Below are positions 1 through 6,862 of a stretch of 9,059 nucleotides of DNA, piece after piece. A model generated the notes under the pieces. It did not search any database. It was not told the origin of the DNA and worked only from the letters and a program-made list of their open reading frames with translations. Every line of letters begins with the position of its first letter. Position 1 is the first letter of the stretch. The translations under genes were made by a program, and so were the position numbers. Source of the DNA: an uncultured Collinsella sp. (GTDB lineage Bacteria; Actinomycetota; Coriobacteriia; Coriobacteriales; Coriobacteriaceae); assembly GCA_900541125.1 (NCBI GenBank), contig UQIK01000040.1, positions 1-9,059 of the forward strand. The letters are read 5' to 3'.

Positions 1-1
1 C

Positions 2-46
2 GTAGCGGGTGGTTTAAAGCTGGCCGCTGCGCGGCCAGCAGACTAA
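2..46 (+). CDS. Possible 3' end of an upstream plus-strand gene (partial)
   Basis: One plus-strand frame is open from the window edge to a TAA at 44-46 and would end a protein with the residues VAGGLKLAAARPAD. The next hairpin (59-86) begins 12 bases after this stop, as expected for a terminator, and the PHP gene on the other strand would then converge on it. Only 14 codons are visible, another frame is also open to 54, and part of the reading overlaps a perfect 9-bp hairpin (19-39), so this may not be coding at all. No function can be assigned. Confidence 0.25.
   Translation, partial: VAGGLKLAAARPAD
19..39. repeat. Perfect 9-bp stem-loop
   Basis: GCTGGCCGC (19-27) and GCGGCCAGC (31-39) are exact reverse complements around a 3-base loop. 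A second small inverted repeat, AGACT-AA-AGTCT (40-51), abuts it. No T-run follows on either strand, so it is not a typical intrinsic terminator on its own. It could be part of a compound termination structure with 59-86, or be fortuitous symmetry in a coding 3' end. Confidence 0.5.
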
Positions 47-58
47 AGTCTTGAAGAA

Positions 59-86
59 GGGGGGCGACCCGTCTGGGCCGCCCCCC
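59..86. terminator. Strong GC-rich hairpin, likely terminator shared by convergent genes
   Basis: GGGGGGCG (59-66) pairs with CGCCCCCC (79-86), with a further CCC/GGG inner stem (68-70 with 75-77) across one mismatch and a GTCT loop. It lies 22 bases beyond the stop codon of the PHP gene on the minus strand and 12 bases beyond a possible plus-strand stop at 44-46. The flanking T-runs are weak in both directions (TTCTTC on the minus strand, TTCGCTTGGTTT on the plus strand), so efficiency is uncertain although the stem is very stable. Confidence 0.65.
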
Positions 87-108
87 TTCGCTTGGTTTAT
101 AAACTCCG

Positions 109-930
109 CTACATCCCATTGCGCAGATCGCACACGCCGGCTGCCGCCATCTCGCGCAGCAGCGTCTCGCGATCGCGCGTCACGATCAAATCTAGCGGGA
201 AGTGAATCTCGTCGAGCATCTTGCGAGCGTAATCGAGCTTACCAATTGCCATGCCAATGTGCGCATCGGTCGAAACGCCAATGCCCACGCCCAGCTCGGC
301 GCAGCGCTCGGCGATCTTGCGGCATACGACCCAATGCTCAGTGTCGACACCGTGTTCAAGACTATGGTTGTTGATCTCGATAATCTTGTGCTTGGCCTTA
401 GCTGCCAACAGCACCTCGTCGATATCGAACGGCACGCCCGAACGCCCCGTGTGACCCAGCATGAACACCTTGGGGTGCTCCAGGGCATTGATATACATCT
501 CGGTCGTCTGGGCCAGCGTCGCGCCTTCAGCAATCTGCGGATTATGCACGCTCGCAACCAAATAATCCAAATTTCGCGTAACCAAATCGAACAGCGAATG
601 CTGACGGCTGTACGAATCACCGGCAATATCGAGCGTGACAGGAGTGTCCTCGCCAAACAGGCTTCCGTCCAGCGAAACGATATCGGCCTCGGCACCACGC
701 AGCACCAGCACGCCGCTCCAAATGCGCGGCCAGATATCCTGGTTGATAAAGAATTGGTAACTGCGCAGGTCATTGGGGCAAGCCGTAACCATAGAGCTCA
801 GATGGTCGGCAGATCCGAGCACCTGCAGGCCACGCTCTGCCGCCCAGTACACATTCTCCTCAATGGTCGAATATGCATGCGCAGAGAATATCGTATGGGT
901 ATGAATGTCACAAGAAAGCAGGTAGGGCAT
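109..930 (-). CDS. PHP-domain phosphatase, YcdX-like family
   Basis: This 273-residue protein has the full layout of the YcdX-type PHP (polymerase and histidinol phosphatase) metal-dependent phosphoesterases. Visible metal-ligand candidates, in order, are the DIHTHT motif (H10, H12), H18, the ADH pair (D42-H43), E81 in LRGAEADI, H129 in ASVHNP, H160 in LGHTGR and the STDAH motif (D222, H224). The length and the opening HTHTxxSxHAYSTIEEN pattern are normal for the family, which binds a trinuclear metal site and cleaves phosphate esters; the physiological substrate is generally unclear. It is predicted cytoplasmic, with no signal peptide. The ATG at 930 is supported by TAAGGAGA, 5 bases upstream. 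It is the distal gene of a same-strand pair with the aminotransferase, but the 165-bp gap with its own promoter candidate argues for independent expression. The exact substrate cannot be inferred here. Confidence 0.88.
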   Translation of the reverse strand: MPYLLSCDIHTHTIFSAHAYSTIEENVYWAAERGLQVLGSADHLSSMVTACPNDLRSYQFFINQDIWPRIWSGVLVLRGAEADIVSLDGSLFGEDTPVTLDIAGDSYSRQHSLFDLVTRNLDYLVASVHNPQIAEGATLAQTTEMYINALEHPKVFMLGHTGRSGVPFDIDEVLLAAKAKHKIIEINNHSLEHGVDTEHWVVCRKIAERCAELGVGIGVSTDAHIGMAIGKLDYARKMLDEIHFPLDLIVTRDRETLLREMAAAGVCDLRNGM

Positions 931-967
931 CAGGTCTCCTTATTTGGCACGGCCGTCGCTTATATTC

Positions 968-997
968 ATTGTACGCATAGCCTTCGATAGTCGTAAA
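968..997 (-). promoter_or_regulatory. Candidate sigma-70-type promoter for the PHP gene
   Basis: On the minus strand TTTACG (992-997) and TACAAT (968-973) are separated by 18 bp, matching the -35 and -10 consensus at 4/6 and 5/6 positions. Transcription would start roughly 30 bases before the ATG at 930, leaving a short leader that contains the ribosome binding site. The match is by eye only. Confidence 0.4.
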
Positions 998-1030
998 ACC
1001 ACTCCATCCCAAAGACACAACGTCCATGAC

Positions 1031-1061
1031 AACGGGGCCCGGCTTAACACCAAACCCCGTT
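1031..1061 (-). terminator. Weak candidate hairpin after the aminotransferase gene
   Basis: AACGGGG (1031-1037) and CCCCGTT (1055-1061) are a perfect 7-bp inverted repeat, with a small inner GG/CC pairing possible in the 17-base loop. It begins 34 bases past the aminotransferase stop. There is no U-tract after it on the minus strand, so it may slow or stop transcription only weakly, or have another role. Confidence 0.3.
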
Positions 1062-1095
1062 TCACGTAAAACATTGTAGGCAGAGCGCTTTACTT

Positions 1096-2280
1096 TTAAC
1101 GATACTCGTCCGCCAACTGTTTCCAAGCGGGTAGCGAATTGATAATCGTTTCGTAGCTCACGCAATAGCCCAGGCGGAACCAACCCGGCATACCAAAGCT
1201 GTCCGAGGGAACCGCAAGCAACTCATACTTCTTTGCGCGCTCGCAAAACGCATTCGCATCGGACTCCAACGCTTTCACCCATAGGTAGAACGCGCCATCC
1301 GGCTCAACATAGGTGTAGCCATACTCCGCTAGTGCGTCGGTAAGCGCGGTGCGGTTACGTGCATAGGCCTCAACGTCACTCGGCTCATCGATGCAGTCGA
1401 TAATTACGCGCTGGAAGAGTGCCGGTGCGCATACAAAACCCAGCGTACGGGCAGCACCCGCAACAGCCGGCATCAGACGGGCAGCCTGCGGATTGGTGTT
1501 GGGAACCAAGATCCACCCCACGCGCTCACCCGGCAGCGACAGCGACTTGGAATACGAGTAGCACACGATGGTGTGCTCGTAGATCGAGGGCACCCAAGGA
1601 ACCTCGGCACCGTACACAATCTCGCGGTACGGCTCATCCGAGATGAGCATAATCGGATTCTCGGGATCGCGCTGAGCGTTGGCCTCGCGCAGAACATTGG
1701 CCAGTCGCGTCAGCGTGTCGCATGTATATACGGCACCGGTCGGATTGTTGGGAGAGTCGATGATGACGGCCGCCGTCTTATCGCTGATCGCCTTGAGCAC
1801 GTTGTCCACGCTCAGCTGGAACGTATCTTCATCGGCGAGCGCCTCGACACACGTACAGCCGGCCTTCTCAATCCAAACGCGATACTCCGGAAAGTACGGG
1901 GCGATAACAATAACCTCGTCGCCCGGGTTCGTAACGGCGTTGAGCGTGCAGGTGAGCGAAGCCGCGGCACCCACCGTCATAAATACGTCTTTGCCCTCAT
2001 AGCTCGTGCCAAAGCGGCGGTTGAGCGATTCGGCCACAGCGGCACGACATTGCGGCAGGCCCGGTGCGGGCGTGTAGCCGTGCAGCTGGTCGCTCGGCAG
2101 CTCCAGGGCCTTCTTAATCGACTCAGCCACAGCAGCGGGCGCCGGAACGCTCGGATTGCCCAGCGAAAAATCGAATACGTTTTCCGCACCGATCTGCGCC
2201 TTGCGCTCAAGGCCATAGCTAAAAATCTCACGGATGATGGAGCTTTCCGCACCGCGAGTATACATAGTTTCGTTGATCAT
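1096..2280 (-). CDS. PLP-dependent class I aminotransferase
   Basis: A 394-residue fold-type I pyridoxal-phosphate aminotransferase, about the usual length. Signatures: SLGNPS near the substrate-binding N-terminus (39-44), GAAASL for cofactor phosphate binding (104-109), SPNNPTG (176-182, N179 facing the cofactor), SDEPYRE (214-220, D215 pairing with the pyridine nitrogen, Y218), the Schiff-base lysine K245 in SYSKSLSLPGERVGW, and R369 in WFRLGY, the expected substrate-carboxylate arginine. It would move an amino group between an amino acid and a 2-oxo acid in the cytoplasm. The family includes aspartate, alanine and aromatic aminotransferases, and specificity cannot be settled from these motifs. 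I chose the ATG at 2278-2280 because AAAGGGGAACAG lies directly upstream. The frame stays open a further 33 codons upstream, but that stretch has no such site and runs into the palindromic element at 2341-2400, where it reads HLSLSPIN, so an extended start would be an artefact. Confidence 0.92.
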   Translation of the reverse strand: MINETMYTRGAESSIIREIFSYGLERKAQIGAENVFDFSLGNPSVPAPAAVAESIKKALELPSDQLHGYTPAPGLPQCRAAVAESLNRRFGTSYEGKDVFMTVGAAASLTCTLNAVTNPGDEVIVIAPYFPEYRVWIEKAGCTCVEALADEDTFQLSVDNVLKAISDKTAAVIIDSPNNPTGAVYTCDTLTRLANVLREANAQRDPENPIMLISDEPYREIVYGAEVPWVPSIYEHTIVCYSYSKSLSLPGERVGWILVPNTNPQAARLMPAVAGAARTLGFVCAPALFQRVIIDCIDEPSDVEAYARNRTALTDALAEYGYTYVEPDGAFYLWVKALESDANAFCERAKKYELLAVPSDSFGMPGWFRLGYCVSYETIINSLPAWKQLADEYR

Positions 2281-2304
2281 CTGTTCCCCTTTCGCATAGG
2301 CGCT

Positions 2305-2310
2305 ATTGTA
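2305..2310 (-). promoter_or_regulatory. Candidate -10 box of the aminotransferase gene
   Basis: TACAAT on the minus strand, 24 bases before the chosen ATG at 2280. I find no good -35 hexamer 16-19 bp upstream. The box falls in the 60 bases between the start codon and the palindromic element, which is the only place a private promoter could lie outside that element. Confidence 0.3.
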
Positions 2311-2340
2311 CGCTTTAGCCGAGCAAAGTGCCGCAGCAAT

Positions 2341-2400
2341 GTTGATTGGGGACAGACTTAAATGCGTGAAAACGCTCATTTAAGTCTGTCCCCAATCAAC
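2341..2400. repeat. 60-bp palindromic element (REPIN/MITE-like), perfect 24-bp arms
   Basis: The 24 bases at 2341-2364 are the exact reverse complement of 2377-2400. Each arm contains the core GGGGACAGACTTAAATG. The 12-base centre can add a GCGT/ACGC stem (2364-2367 with 2372-2375) closed by a GAAA tetraloop. No T-run follows on either side: it is separate from the ftsH terminator (2421-2458), which already ends that transcript. Arms of this kind, GGGGACAG facing CTGTCCCC, resemble the palindromic repeats mobilised by REP-associated or IS200-like Y1 transposases. That origin is inference, since no transposase gene is in the window. Confidence 0.7.
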
Positions 2401-2420
2401 AGACGGCCCCATATCGCTCA

Positions 2421-2458
2421 AAAGAAAAAGCCTCCGCAGGTTTCCCCGCGGAGGCTTT
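2421..2458 (-). terminator. Intrinsic terminator of ftsH
   Basis: On the minus strand AAAGCCTCCGC (complement of 2448-2458) pairs perfectly over 11 bp with GCGGAGGCTTT (complement of 2427-2437) around a 10-base loop. It is followed by TTCTTTT. It starts 12 bases after the ftsH stop codon: a textbook Rho-independent terminator closing the hpt-ftsH transcript. Confidence 0.9.
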
Positions 2459-2469
2459 CGCCACAAAGA

Positions 2470-4578
2470 CTATTTGTCGGCGTCGTCGTCAGCATCATCG
2501 GATGCGGCTTCGGCATCCTCCTGCATGGCCGCCTGCGCAAAGGCCGCGGCATCTGCCGCAAGTTCCTCCTCGCTCATGCGAGGCGCACGCTTCTTGGTCG
2601 GCATGCCGGCCGCCTTGGCGTTGCGCTCCTCCTTGGCCGCCAGGATATCGCCCTCGCGCTCAAGGTAGGCATCCCACTCGTTGTCGAGCAGGGCGTTCAC
2701 GGCGTCGCCTTCGACGGTCTCGCGCTCAAGCAGCACCTTCGCCATCAGATCGAGCTGATCGCGACGGGTGTCCAGGATCTCGACCGCACGACGATGGGCC
2801 TCACGCATAATGCGCTGAACCTCGATATCGATGCGGCGCGCCGTCTCCTCGGAGTAATCCTGGTGATCGGCGTAATCGCGACCAAGGAACACCTGATGTT
2901 GCGCCTCGCCAAACACTTGCGTGCCCAGCTCCTCGCTCATGCCCAGGCGCGTGACCATCTCGCGCGCCATCTTGGTTGCGCGCTCCAGATCGTTGCTCGC
3001 ACCCGACGTAATGTCATCGCACATGAGCTCCTCGGCAACGCGACCGCCCAAGAACACGGCGAGCTCGTCGAGCATCTCGTTCTTAGTCTTGAGGAAGTGG
3101 TCCTCCTGCGGAAGCTGCAGCGTGTAGCCCAGAGCCTGACCGCGGCTGACGATCGAGATCTTGTGGACCGGATCGGAGTGCTCCAGGATGTGGCCCACCA
3201 GGGCGTGACCGCTCTCGTGGTAGGCAATCGTGGTGCGCTCGGCCTCGGTCATCACGCGACCCTTGCGCTGCGGTCCGGCAATCACGCGCTCCATCGATTC
3301 CTCGACCTCGTCCATCGAGATCACGGAACGATGACGGCGAGCGGCCAGCAGCGCAGACTCGTTGAGCAGGTTCGCCAAATCGGCACCAGTAAAGCCAACG
3401 GTCATCTGGGCGAGCTTCTCAAACTTAACGTCCTCGTCCATCGGCTTGTTCTCGGCATGCACGCGCAAGATCTGCTCGCGGCCCTTCACATCCGGACGGT
3501 CGACCGTAACCTGACGGTCAAAACGGCCGGGACGCAGCAATGCCGGATCCAGGATGTCAGGACGGTTGGTCGCAGCGATCAGGATGACCGACTCGCTTTC
3601 CTCAAAGCCGTCCATCTCGACCAGCAGCTGGTTGAGCGTCTGCTCGCGCTCGTCGTGACCGCCGCCCAAGCCAGCTCCGCGCTGACGTCCCACGGCATCG
3701 ATCTCATCGATGAAGATGATCGACGGGGCCTGGGACTTGGCCTCCTTAAAGAGGTCACGCACACGGCTGGCGCCGACACCTACGAACATCTCGACAAAGT
3801 CGGAACCCGAGATGCTAAAGAACGGCACGCCCGCCTCGCCGGCAACAGCCTTGGCCAGCAGCGTTTTACCGGTGCCCGGAGGGCCAACCAGCAACACGCC
3901 ACGCGGGATCTTGGCGCCCAGCTTGCGATAGCGATCCGGATCGCTCAAAAAGTCACGGATCTCCTCGAGCTCCTCGACTGCCTCGTCCACGCCGGCAACG
4001 TCTTCAAACTTGACCTTGGGGCGTGTGGCCTCGTTGGTCTTGGCGTTGGTCTTGCCAAACTGCATGTTCCTGTTGTTGGCGCCCATCATCTGGCGCATAA
4101 AGTAGAACATGATGGCGATCAGGGCGATCGTCGGAAGCACGCTCATCGCCAAGTCGCCCCAAAAATCGGGGTCATTGGTGTTGACGATGTACTTGGTATC
4201 GGGGTGCTCCGCCATGAGCTCGGCAAGCGAATCGGAGCCGACATAAGTCGAGGAGAAGCTCTTGAGCTCGCTCGTATCGCCCTTGTCTTTTTTTGTCTTC
4301 CAGTAATGACCCGCCACGCTTCCGTCTTGAACCGTATAGGTCAAATCTTCGACGCGATCCTGCTTAATGGCGTTGACCATCTCGCTCGTCGCGAGCTTTA
4401 CGGTATTGCTGGAATTGGCAAAGCCAGAGCCCATGTTAAAGAAGGCGTAGCCCAGAAGCGCGCAAGCCAAAATAAAATACAGCCAGCCCGTACGCGTGGG
4501 CTTCTTGCCTCCGGGCATCCCCGGGATCTTTGGGTCCCGGGGAGTCTGGGAATTGTTATCGTTACGGTCGTCGGGCAT
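2470..4578 (-). CDS. ftsH: ATP-dependent zinc metalloprotease FtsH
   Basis: A 702-residue membrane-anchored AAA+ protease that forms hexamers and degrades misfolded membrane proteins and selected regulators. Order of parts: a 30-residue Pro/Gly-rich cytoplasmic N-terminus, TM1 (about 32-48), an extracytoplasmic domain (about 49-143), TM2 (about 144-161), the AAA+ domain and the peptidase domain. Key residues seen: Walker A GPPGTGKT (232-239), pore FVG (265-267), Walker B IIFIDEID (287-294), the second region of homology with arginine fingers R349 and R352 in LLRPGRFDR, zinc motif HESGH (454-458) and the third zinc ligand D530 in SGASNDLERAT. All catalytic positions are intact. The tail from about 670 is Ala/Glu/Asp-rich and ends in an acidic Asp/Ala run. 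The ATG lies one base after the hpt stop (TAAGATG); the GGAGG is 12 bases upstream inside hpt, a rather long spacing, so translational coupling is likely. Confidence 0.98.
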   Translation of the reverse strand: MPDDRNDNNSQTPRDPKIPGMPGGKKPTRTGWLYFILACALLGYAFFNMGSGFANSSNTVKLATSEMVNAIKQDRVEDLTYTVQDGSVAGHYWKTKKDKGDTSELKSFSSTYVGSDSLAELMAEHPDTKYIVNTNDPDFWGDLAMSVLPTIALIAIMFYFMRQMMGANNRNMQFGKTNAKTNEATRPKVKFEDVAGVDEAVEELEEIRDFLSDPDRYRKLGAKIPRGVLLVGPPGTGKTLLAKAVAGEAGVPFFSISGSDFVEMFVGVGASRVRDLFKEAKSQAPSIIFIDEIDAVGRQRGAGLGGGHDEREQTLNQLLVEMDGFEESESVILIAATNRPDILDPALLRPGRFDRQVTVDRPDVKGREQILRVHAENKPMDEDVKFEKLAQMTVGFTGADLANLLNESALLAARRHRSVISMDEVEESMERVIAGPQRKGRVMTEAERTTIAYHESGHALVGHILEHSDPVHKISIVSRGQALGYTLQLPQEDHFLKTKNEMLDELAVFLGGRVAEELMCDDITSGASNDLERATKMAREMVTRLGMSEELGTQVFGEAQHQVFLGRDYADHQDYSEETARRIDIEVQRIMREAHRRAVEILDTRRDQLDLMAKVLLERETVEGDAVNALLDNEWDAYLEREGDILAAKEERNAKAAGMPTKKRAPRMSEEELAADAAAFAQAAMQEDAEAASDDADDDADK

Positions 4579-4579
4579 C

Positions 4580-5128
4580 TTACGAATAAACCTCCGGTTT
4601 CAAAATGCCCAGATACGGAAGGTTGCGATAGCGCTCGGCATAGTCGAGGCCGTAGCCCACCACAAAGGCATCGGGGCAATGGGTTCCAACATACTTGGGC
4701 GTGATGGCCGAGACGCGGTCCTCAACGTCCTTCCACAGGAAGGCGGCGACCTCCAGAGAAGCGGGCTTGCGGCTCTCGAGGTTCTTCATCAGATACTTGA
4801 GGGTCAGGCCCGAGTCCAGAATGTCCTCGACGATCAGCACGTCGCGACCGCGGATGTCGATATCCAGGTCTTTAATGATACGCACGATGCCCGAAGACTT
4901 CACACCGTCGCCATAGCTCGAAACAGCCATGAAATCGATGTTGGTCGGCAGCTCGATCTTGCGCATCAGGTCGCCCATAAAGACCACGGCGCCGCGCAGG
5001 ACCGCAATCAGCACCAGATCCTTACCCGCGTAGTCGCGCGTAATCTGCTCGCCTAGGCGAGAGACGATACCGTCGATATCCTCCTGCGTAAACAGAACCT
5101 TCTCGATATCCGGATGTTGAGAAGCCAT
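4580..5128 (-). CDS. hpt: Hypoxanthine phosphoribosyltransferase
   Basis: A 182-residue type I phosphoribosyltransferase, the normal length for bacterial Hpt. It joins hypoxanthine (often also guanine) to PRPP to give IMP or GMP in purine salvage, in the cytoplasm. The PRPP-binding loop VLIVEDILDSGLTL spans 97-110, with acidic E101-D102 and D105 as the expected catalytic base. The flexible-loop Ser-Tyr is in SSYGDG (70-75), LRGA (44-47) fits the pyrophosphate-binding loop, and FVVGYGLDYAERYRNLPYLG (155-174) is the family's purine-binding C-terminal signature. The ATG at 5128 has AAAGGG five bases upstream. It is the first gene of a tight hpt-ftsH unit and lies 147 bp downstream of tilS. The order tilS-hpt-ftsH is widely conserved in Gram-positive bacteria. 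Confidence 0.96.
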   Translation of the reverse strand: MASQHPDIEKVLFTQEDIDGIVSRLGEQITRDYAGKDLVLIAVLRGAVVFMGDLMRKIELPTNIDFMAVSSYGDGVKSSGIVRIIKDLDIDIRGRDVLIVEDILDSGLTLKYLMKNLESRKPASLEVAAFLWKDVEDRVSAITPKYVGTHCPDAFVVGYGLDYAERYRNLPYLGILKPEVYS

Positions 5129-5184
5129 GACAACCCTTTCTTGTGCTTATCGCCCACACACCGCCGTATGGACGCGAACTTCAC

Positions 5185-5214
5185 ATTCTAGCAGCGCACG
5201 GGGTATATTTTCCA
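5185..5214 (-). promoter_or_regulatory. Candidate extended -10 promoter for hpt-ftsH
   Basis: On the minus strand TGCTAGAAT gives an extended -10 (TGn then TAGAAT, 5185-5190). TGGAAA (5209-5214), a 4/6 match to the -35 box, lies 18 bp upstream. The start point would be about 50 bases before the hpt ATG. The -35 hexamer sits in the loop of a dyad (5194-5224), which hints at control. Transcription from tilS may also read through, since no terminator separates the genes. Confidence 0.5.
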
Positions 5215-5224
5215 GCCCGTACGC
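5194..5224 (-). repeat. Dyad overlapping the hpt promoter region
   Basis: GCGCACGGG (5194-5202) and CCCGTACGC (5216-5224) form a 9-bp stem with one G-T wobble around a 13-base AT-rich loop. There is no U-tract after it on the minus strand, so it is unlikely to be a terminator for tilS. It surrounds the candidate -35 element of the hpt promoter and could be an operator, or an RNA hairpin in a tilS-hpt read-through transcript. Confidence 0.4.
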
Positions 5225-5275
5225 CATCAGCGCGGGAATACCGTCAACGTCGCACAGAACAGCTGGCGTGGGACG

Positions 5276-6814
5276 CTATTCCGCATCGACCACGCGGAGC
5301 AGATATGCCACGCGCGTTGCGGCCGTGCACTTAAAACGCTCGTCCGCGCGAACTCCGGCGACCCATACCACGGCACCTCCCGGAGCCGTTCTCACCACAG
5401 GAACGCCTGCGCGCTCAGAAACGGGAATACGAGCCTCGTTCAGCAGGTCTGACACTTTCTTGCTTCGGCCGTTCATCCCCAACGGGCACATCACATCTCC
5501 CGGTGCGGGACCGTCCACCCACAGGCGCGCCAATCGCGCCTCGGCAGGGATCTCGCCACGCGAGCCCGCCAGGATCCGCTCACTATCGCTGTCGGCAAAA
5601 CCCAGGGCAGCCGCGTCTACCAAAGCTGTCACTTCCCCGGCAGCCGCAAGCTCACGGGCGCGGCACACGATATCGCATCCCGGCTCAACGGCTATTGGTT
5701 CTGTGACCAGCATACGTCCCCCGCCCAACGGCAAACGACCGGGCACGGTAACCCAGTCCGCAACCAGGCCCTCGCGAGCCACCGGCGCCTTAAACGCCAG
5801 CATGCCAAACTCAATGCGTGCGTCAATCCCCGCCGGAAGCGTGACCGAGCCGGCACCCTCGGCAACGCAGGAAAGGACTCGCTCCACATGTCGCATCTCG
5901 GGGCGAGCATCCGGATCGATGCGTCTGATCGCCAGTCGCACGATGCGCCGCGCGATTACCACCTCGGCCGCAGCAAGGCGCCTGGCATCGAGCACCAGCG
6001 CGCCCGCTGCCTCTTTGCGCAAACAGCTTCGAAACGCCTGTGCCGAAAGCTGAGACAAAAACGCGTCCTCATCACCCAAGATCTCACAGGCGGCGCCAAT
6101 CGTCTTGCACACGCTCGCATTACGCTGTGCCACCACTGGCATTACCCGATGGCGCACGTAGTTTCGCAGATACGAGATATCCTCATTGCTCTCGTCTTCA
6201 CGCCACGGCTGACCATGTACCTGTAGATAGCCCACGAGCTCGCCATGAGTTAGGTCGAGCAAGGGACGCACCACGATATTCCTCCGGCGAGGAATGCTCG
6301 ATAGACCAGCGGGCCCCGAACCCTTAATCGCGTTCATCAAAAACGTTTCCGCGCGATCCGAAGACGTGTGCGCGGTGCAGATACGAGCCGCCGTTCGCGG
6401 TGCCCCCGTCTGAGCGCAGAGTTCGCGAACATACCTCCGCGCCGCGGCATAGCGCACCTCGCGGGCCGCGGCCTCAATATTGCCCGACTCCCCATCAAAA
6501 TAAGCGTGCTCCACACACAGCGGTAAACCATATTGCGCGCAGAGCTCACGCACAAAGGCCTCGTCGCCATCGGACGCCTTGCCGCGCAGATGATGGTTTA
6601 CATGCAGCACATGCAGGCGCTCGCGAGCAATGGGGGCAACACCGCGTCCGTCTTGGATATCCAGCTTTGATGTGCACGCCATAAGAAGCAGTGCCGTCGA
6701 GTCCGCGCCGCCTGATACCATGAGCACGACAGGAGCTGCCTGCTGCCTCGTCCGGGTCTCATCGACTGCCCCAGGCACGGCATGGTGTCCGTAATGCTGT
6801 GATACCGTTGGCAT
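5276..6814 (-). CDS. tilS: tRNA(Ile)-lysidine synthase TilS
   Basis: A 512-residue N-type PP-loop ATPase that puts lysine on C34 of the CAU-anticodon tRNA(Ile), changing both its codon reading (AUA) and its charging; normally essential. The PP-loop SGGADS is at 34-39, followed by HVNHHLRG (71-78), TAHTSSDRAETFLMN (147-161, the family's T-G-H-x-x-D-D-x-x-E-T region with Ala for Gly and S-D for D-D), and WREDESNEDISYLRNYVR (204-221), the tRNA/substrate segment. The C-terminal TilS domain is present: PAPGDVMCPLGMNGRSKKV (436-453) and LLNEARIPVSERAGVPVV (457-474). It is longer than the roughly 430-470 residues of well-studied homologues, mostly through a looser middle region. The ATG at 6814 is set by AAAGGAGG six bases upstream. 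It is first in the minus-strand tilS-hpt-ftsH array and divergent from the YycJ-like gene. Confidence 0.95.
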   Translation of the reverse strand: MPTVSQHYGHHAVPGAVDETRTRQQAAPVVLMVSGGADSTALLLMACTSKLDIQDGRGVAPIARERLHVLHVNHHLRGKASDGDEAFVRELCAQYGLPLCVEHAYFDGESGNIEAAAREVRYAAARRYVRELCAQTGAPRTAARICTAHTSSDRAETFLMNAIKGSGPAGLSSIPRRRNIVVRPLLDLTHGELVGYLQVHGQPWREDESNEDISYLRNYVRHRVMPVVAQRNASVCKTIGAACEILGDEDAFLSQLSAQAFRSCLRKEAAGALVLDARRLAAAEVVIARRIVRLAIRRIDPDARPEMRHVERVLSCVAEGAGSVTLPAGIDARIEFGMLAFKAPVAREGLVADWVTVPGRLPLGGGRMLVTEPIAVEPGCDIVCRARELAAAGEVTALVDAAALGFADSDSERILAGSRGEIPAEARLARLWVDGPAPGDVMCPLGMNGRSKKVSDLLNEARIPVSERAGVPVVRTAPGGAVVWVAGVRADERFKCTAATRVAYLLRVVDAE

Positions 6815-6842
6815 TCGCTTCCTCCTTTATTCGTCCGCACCC

Positions 6843-6848
6843 ATTGTA
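6843..6848 (-). promoter_or_regulatory. Candidate -10 box of tilS
   Basis: TACAAT on the minus strand, 28 bases before the tilS ATG and within the 48-bp divergent gap. No convincing -35 box is visible; the expected position lies inside the first codons of the divergent hydrolase gene. If used, the two divergent promoters would overlap. Confidence 0.3.
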
Positions 6849-6862
6849 TCCTTTGGAATCTT

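Noticed and set aside
908..1183. Minus-strand open frame across the PHP-aminotransferase gap
   Set aside because: It overlaps both real genes out of frame, has no clear ribosome binding site, and covers the promoter candidate.
2281..2379. Upstream extension of the aminotransferase coding region by 33 codons
   Set aside because: The extension is built partly from the palindromic element, lacks the strong ribosome binding site found at the downstream ATG, and is not part of the family fold.
2362..4704. Very long plus-strand open frame opposite ftsH
   Set aside because: It is antisense to a fully conserved FtsH with all catalytic motifs. Long antisense frames are common opposite GC-biased genes, and the translation shows no recognisable domain.
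5127..6053. Long plus-strand open frame opposite tilS and the tilS-hpt gap
   Set aside because: It is antisense to a well-supported TilS. The product is Ser/Arg/Thr/Ala-rich, low in complexity, and lacks a domain signature.
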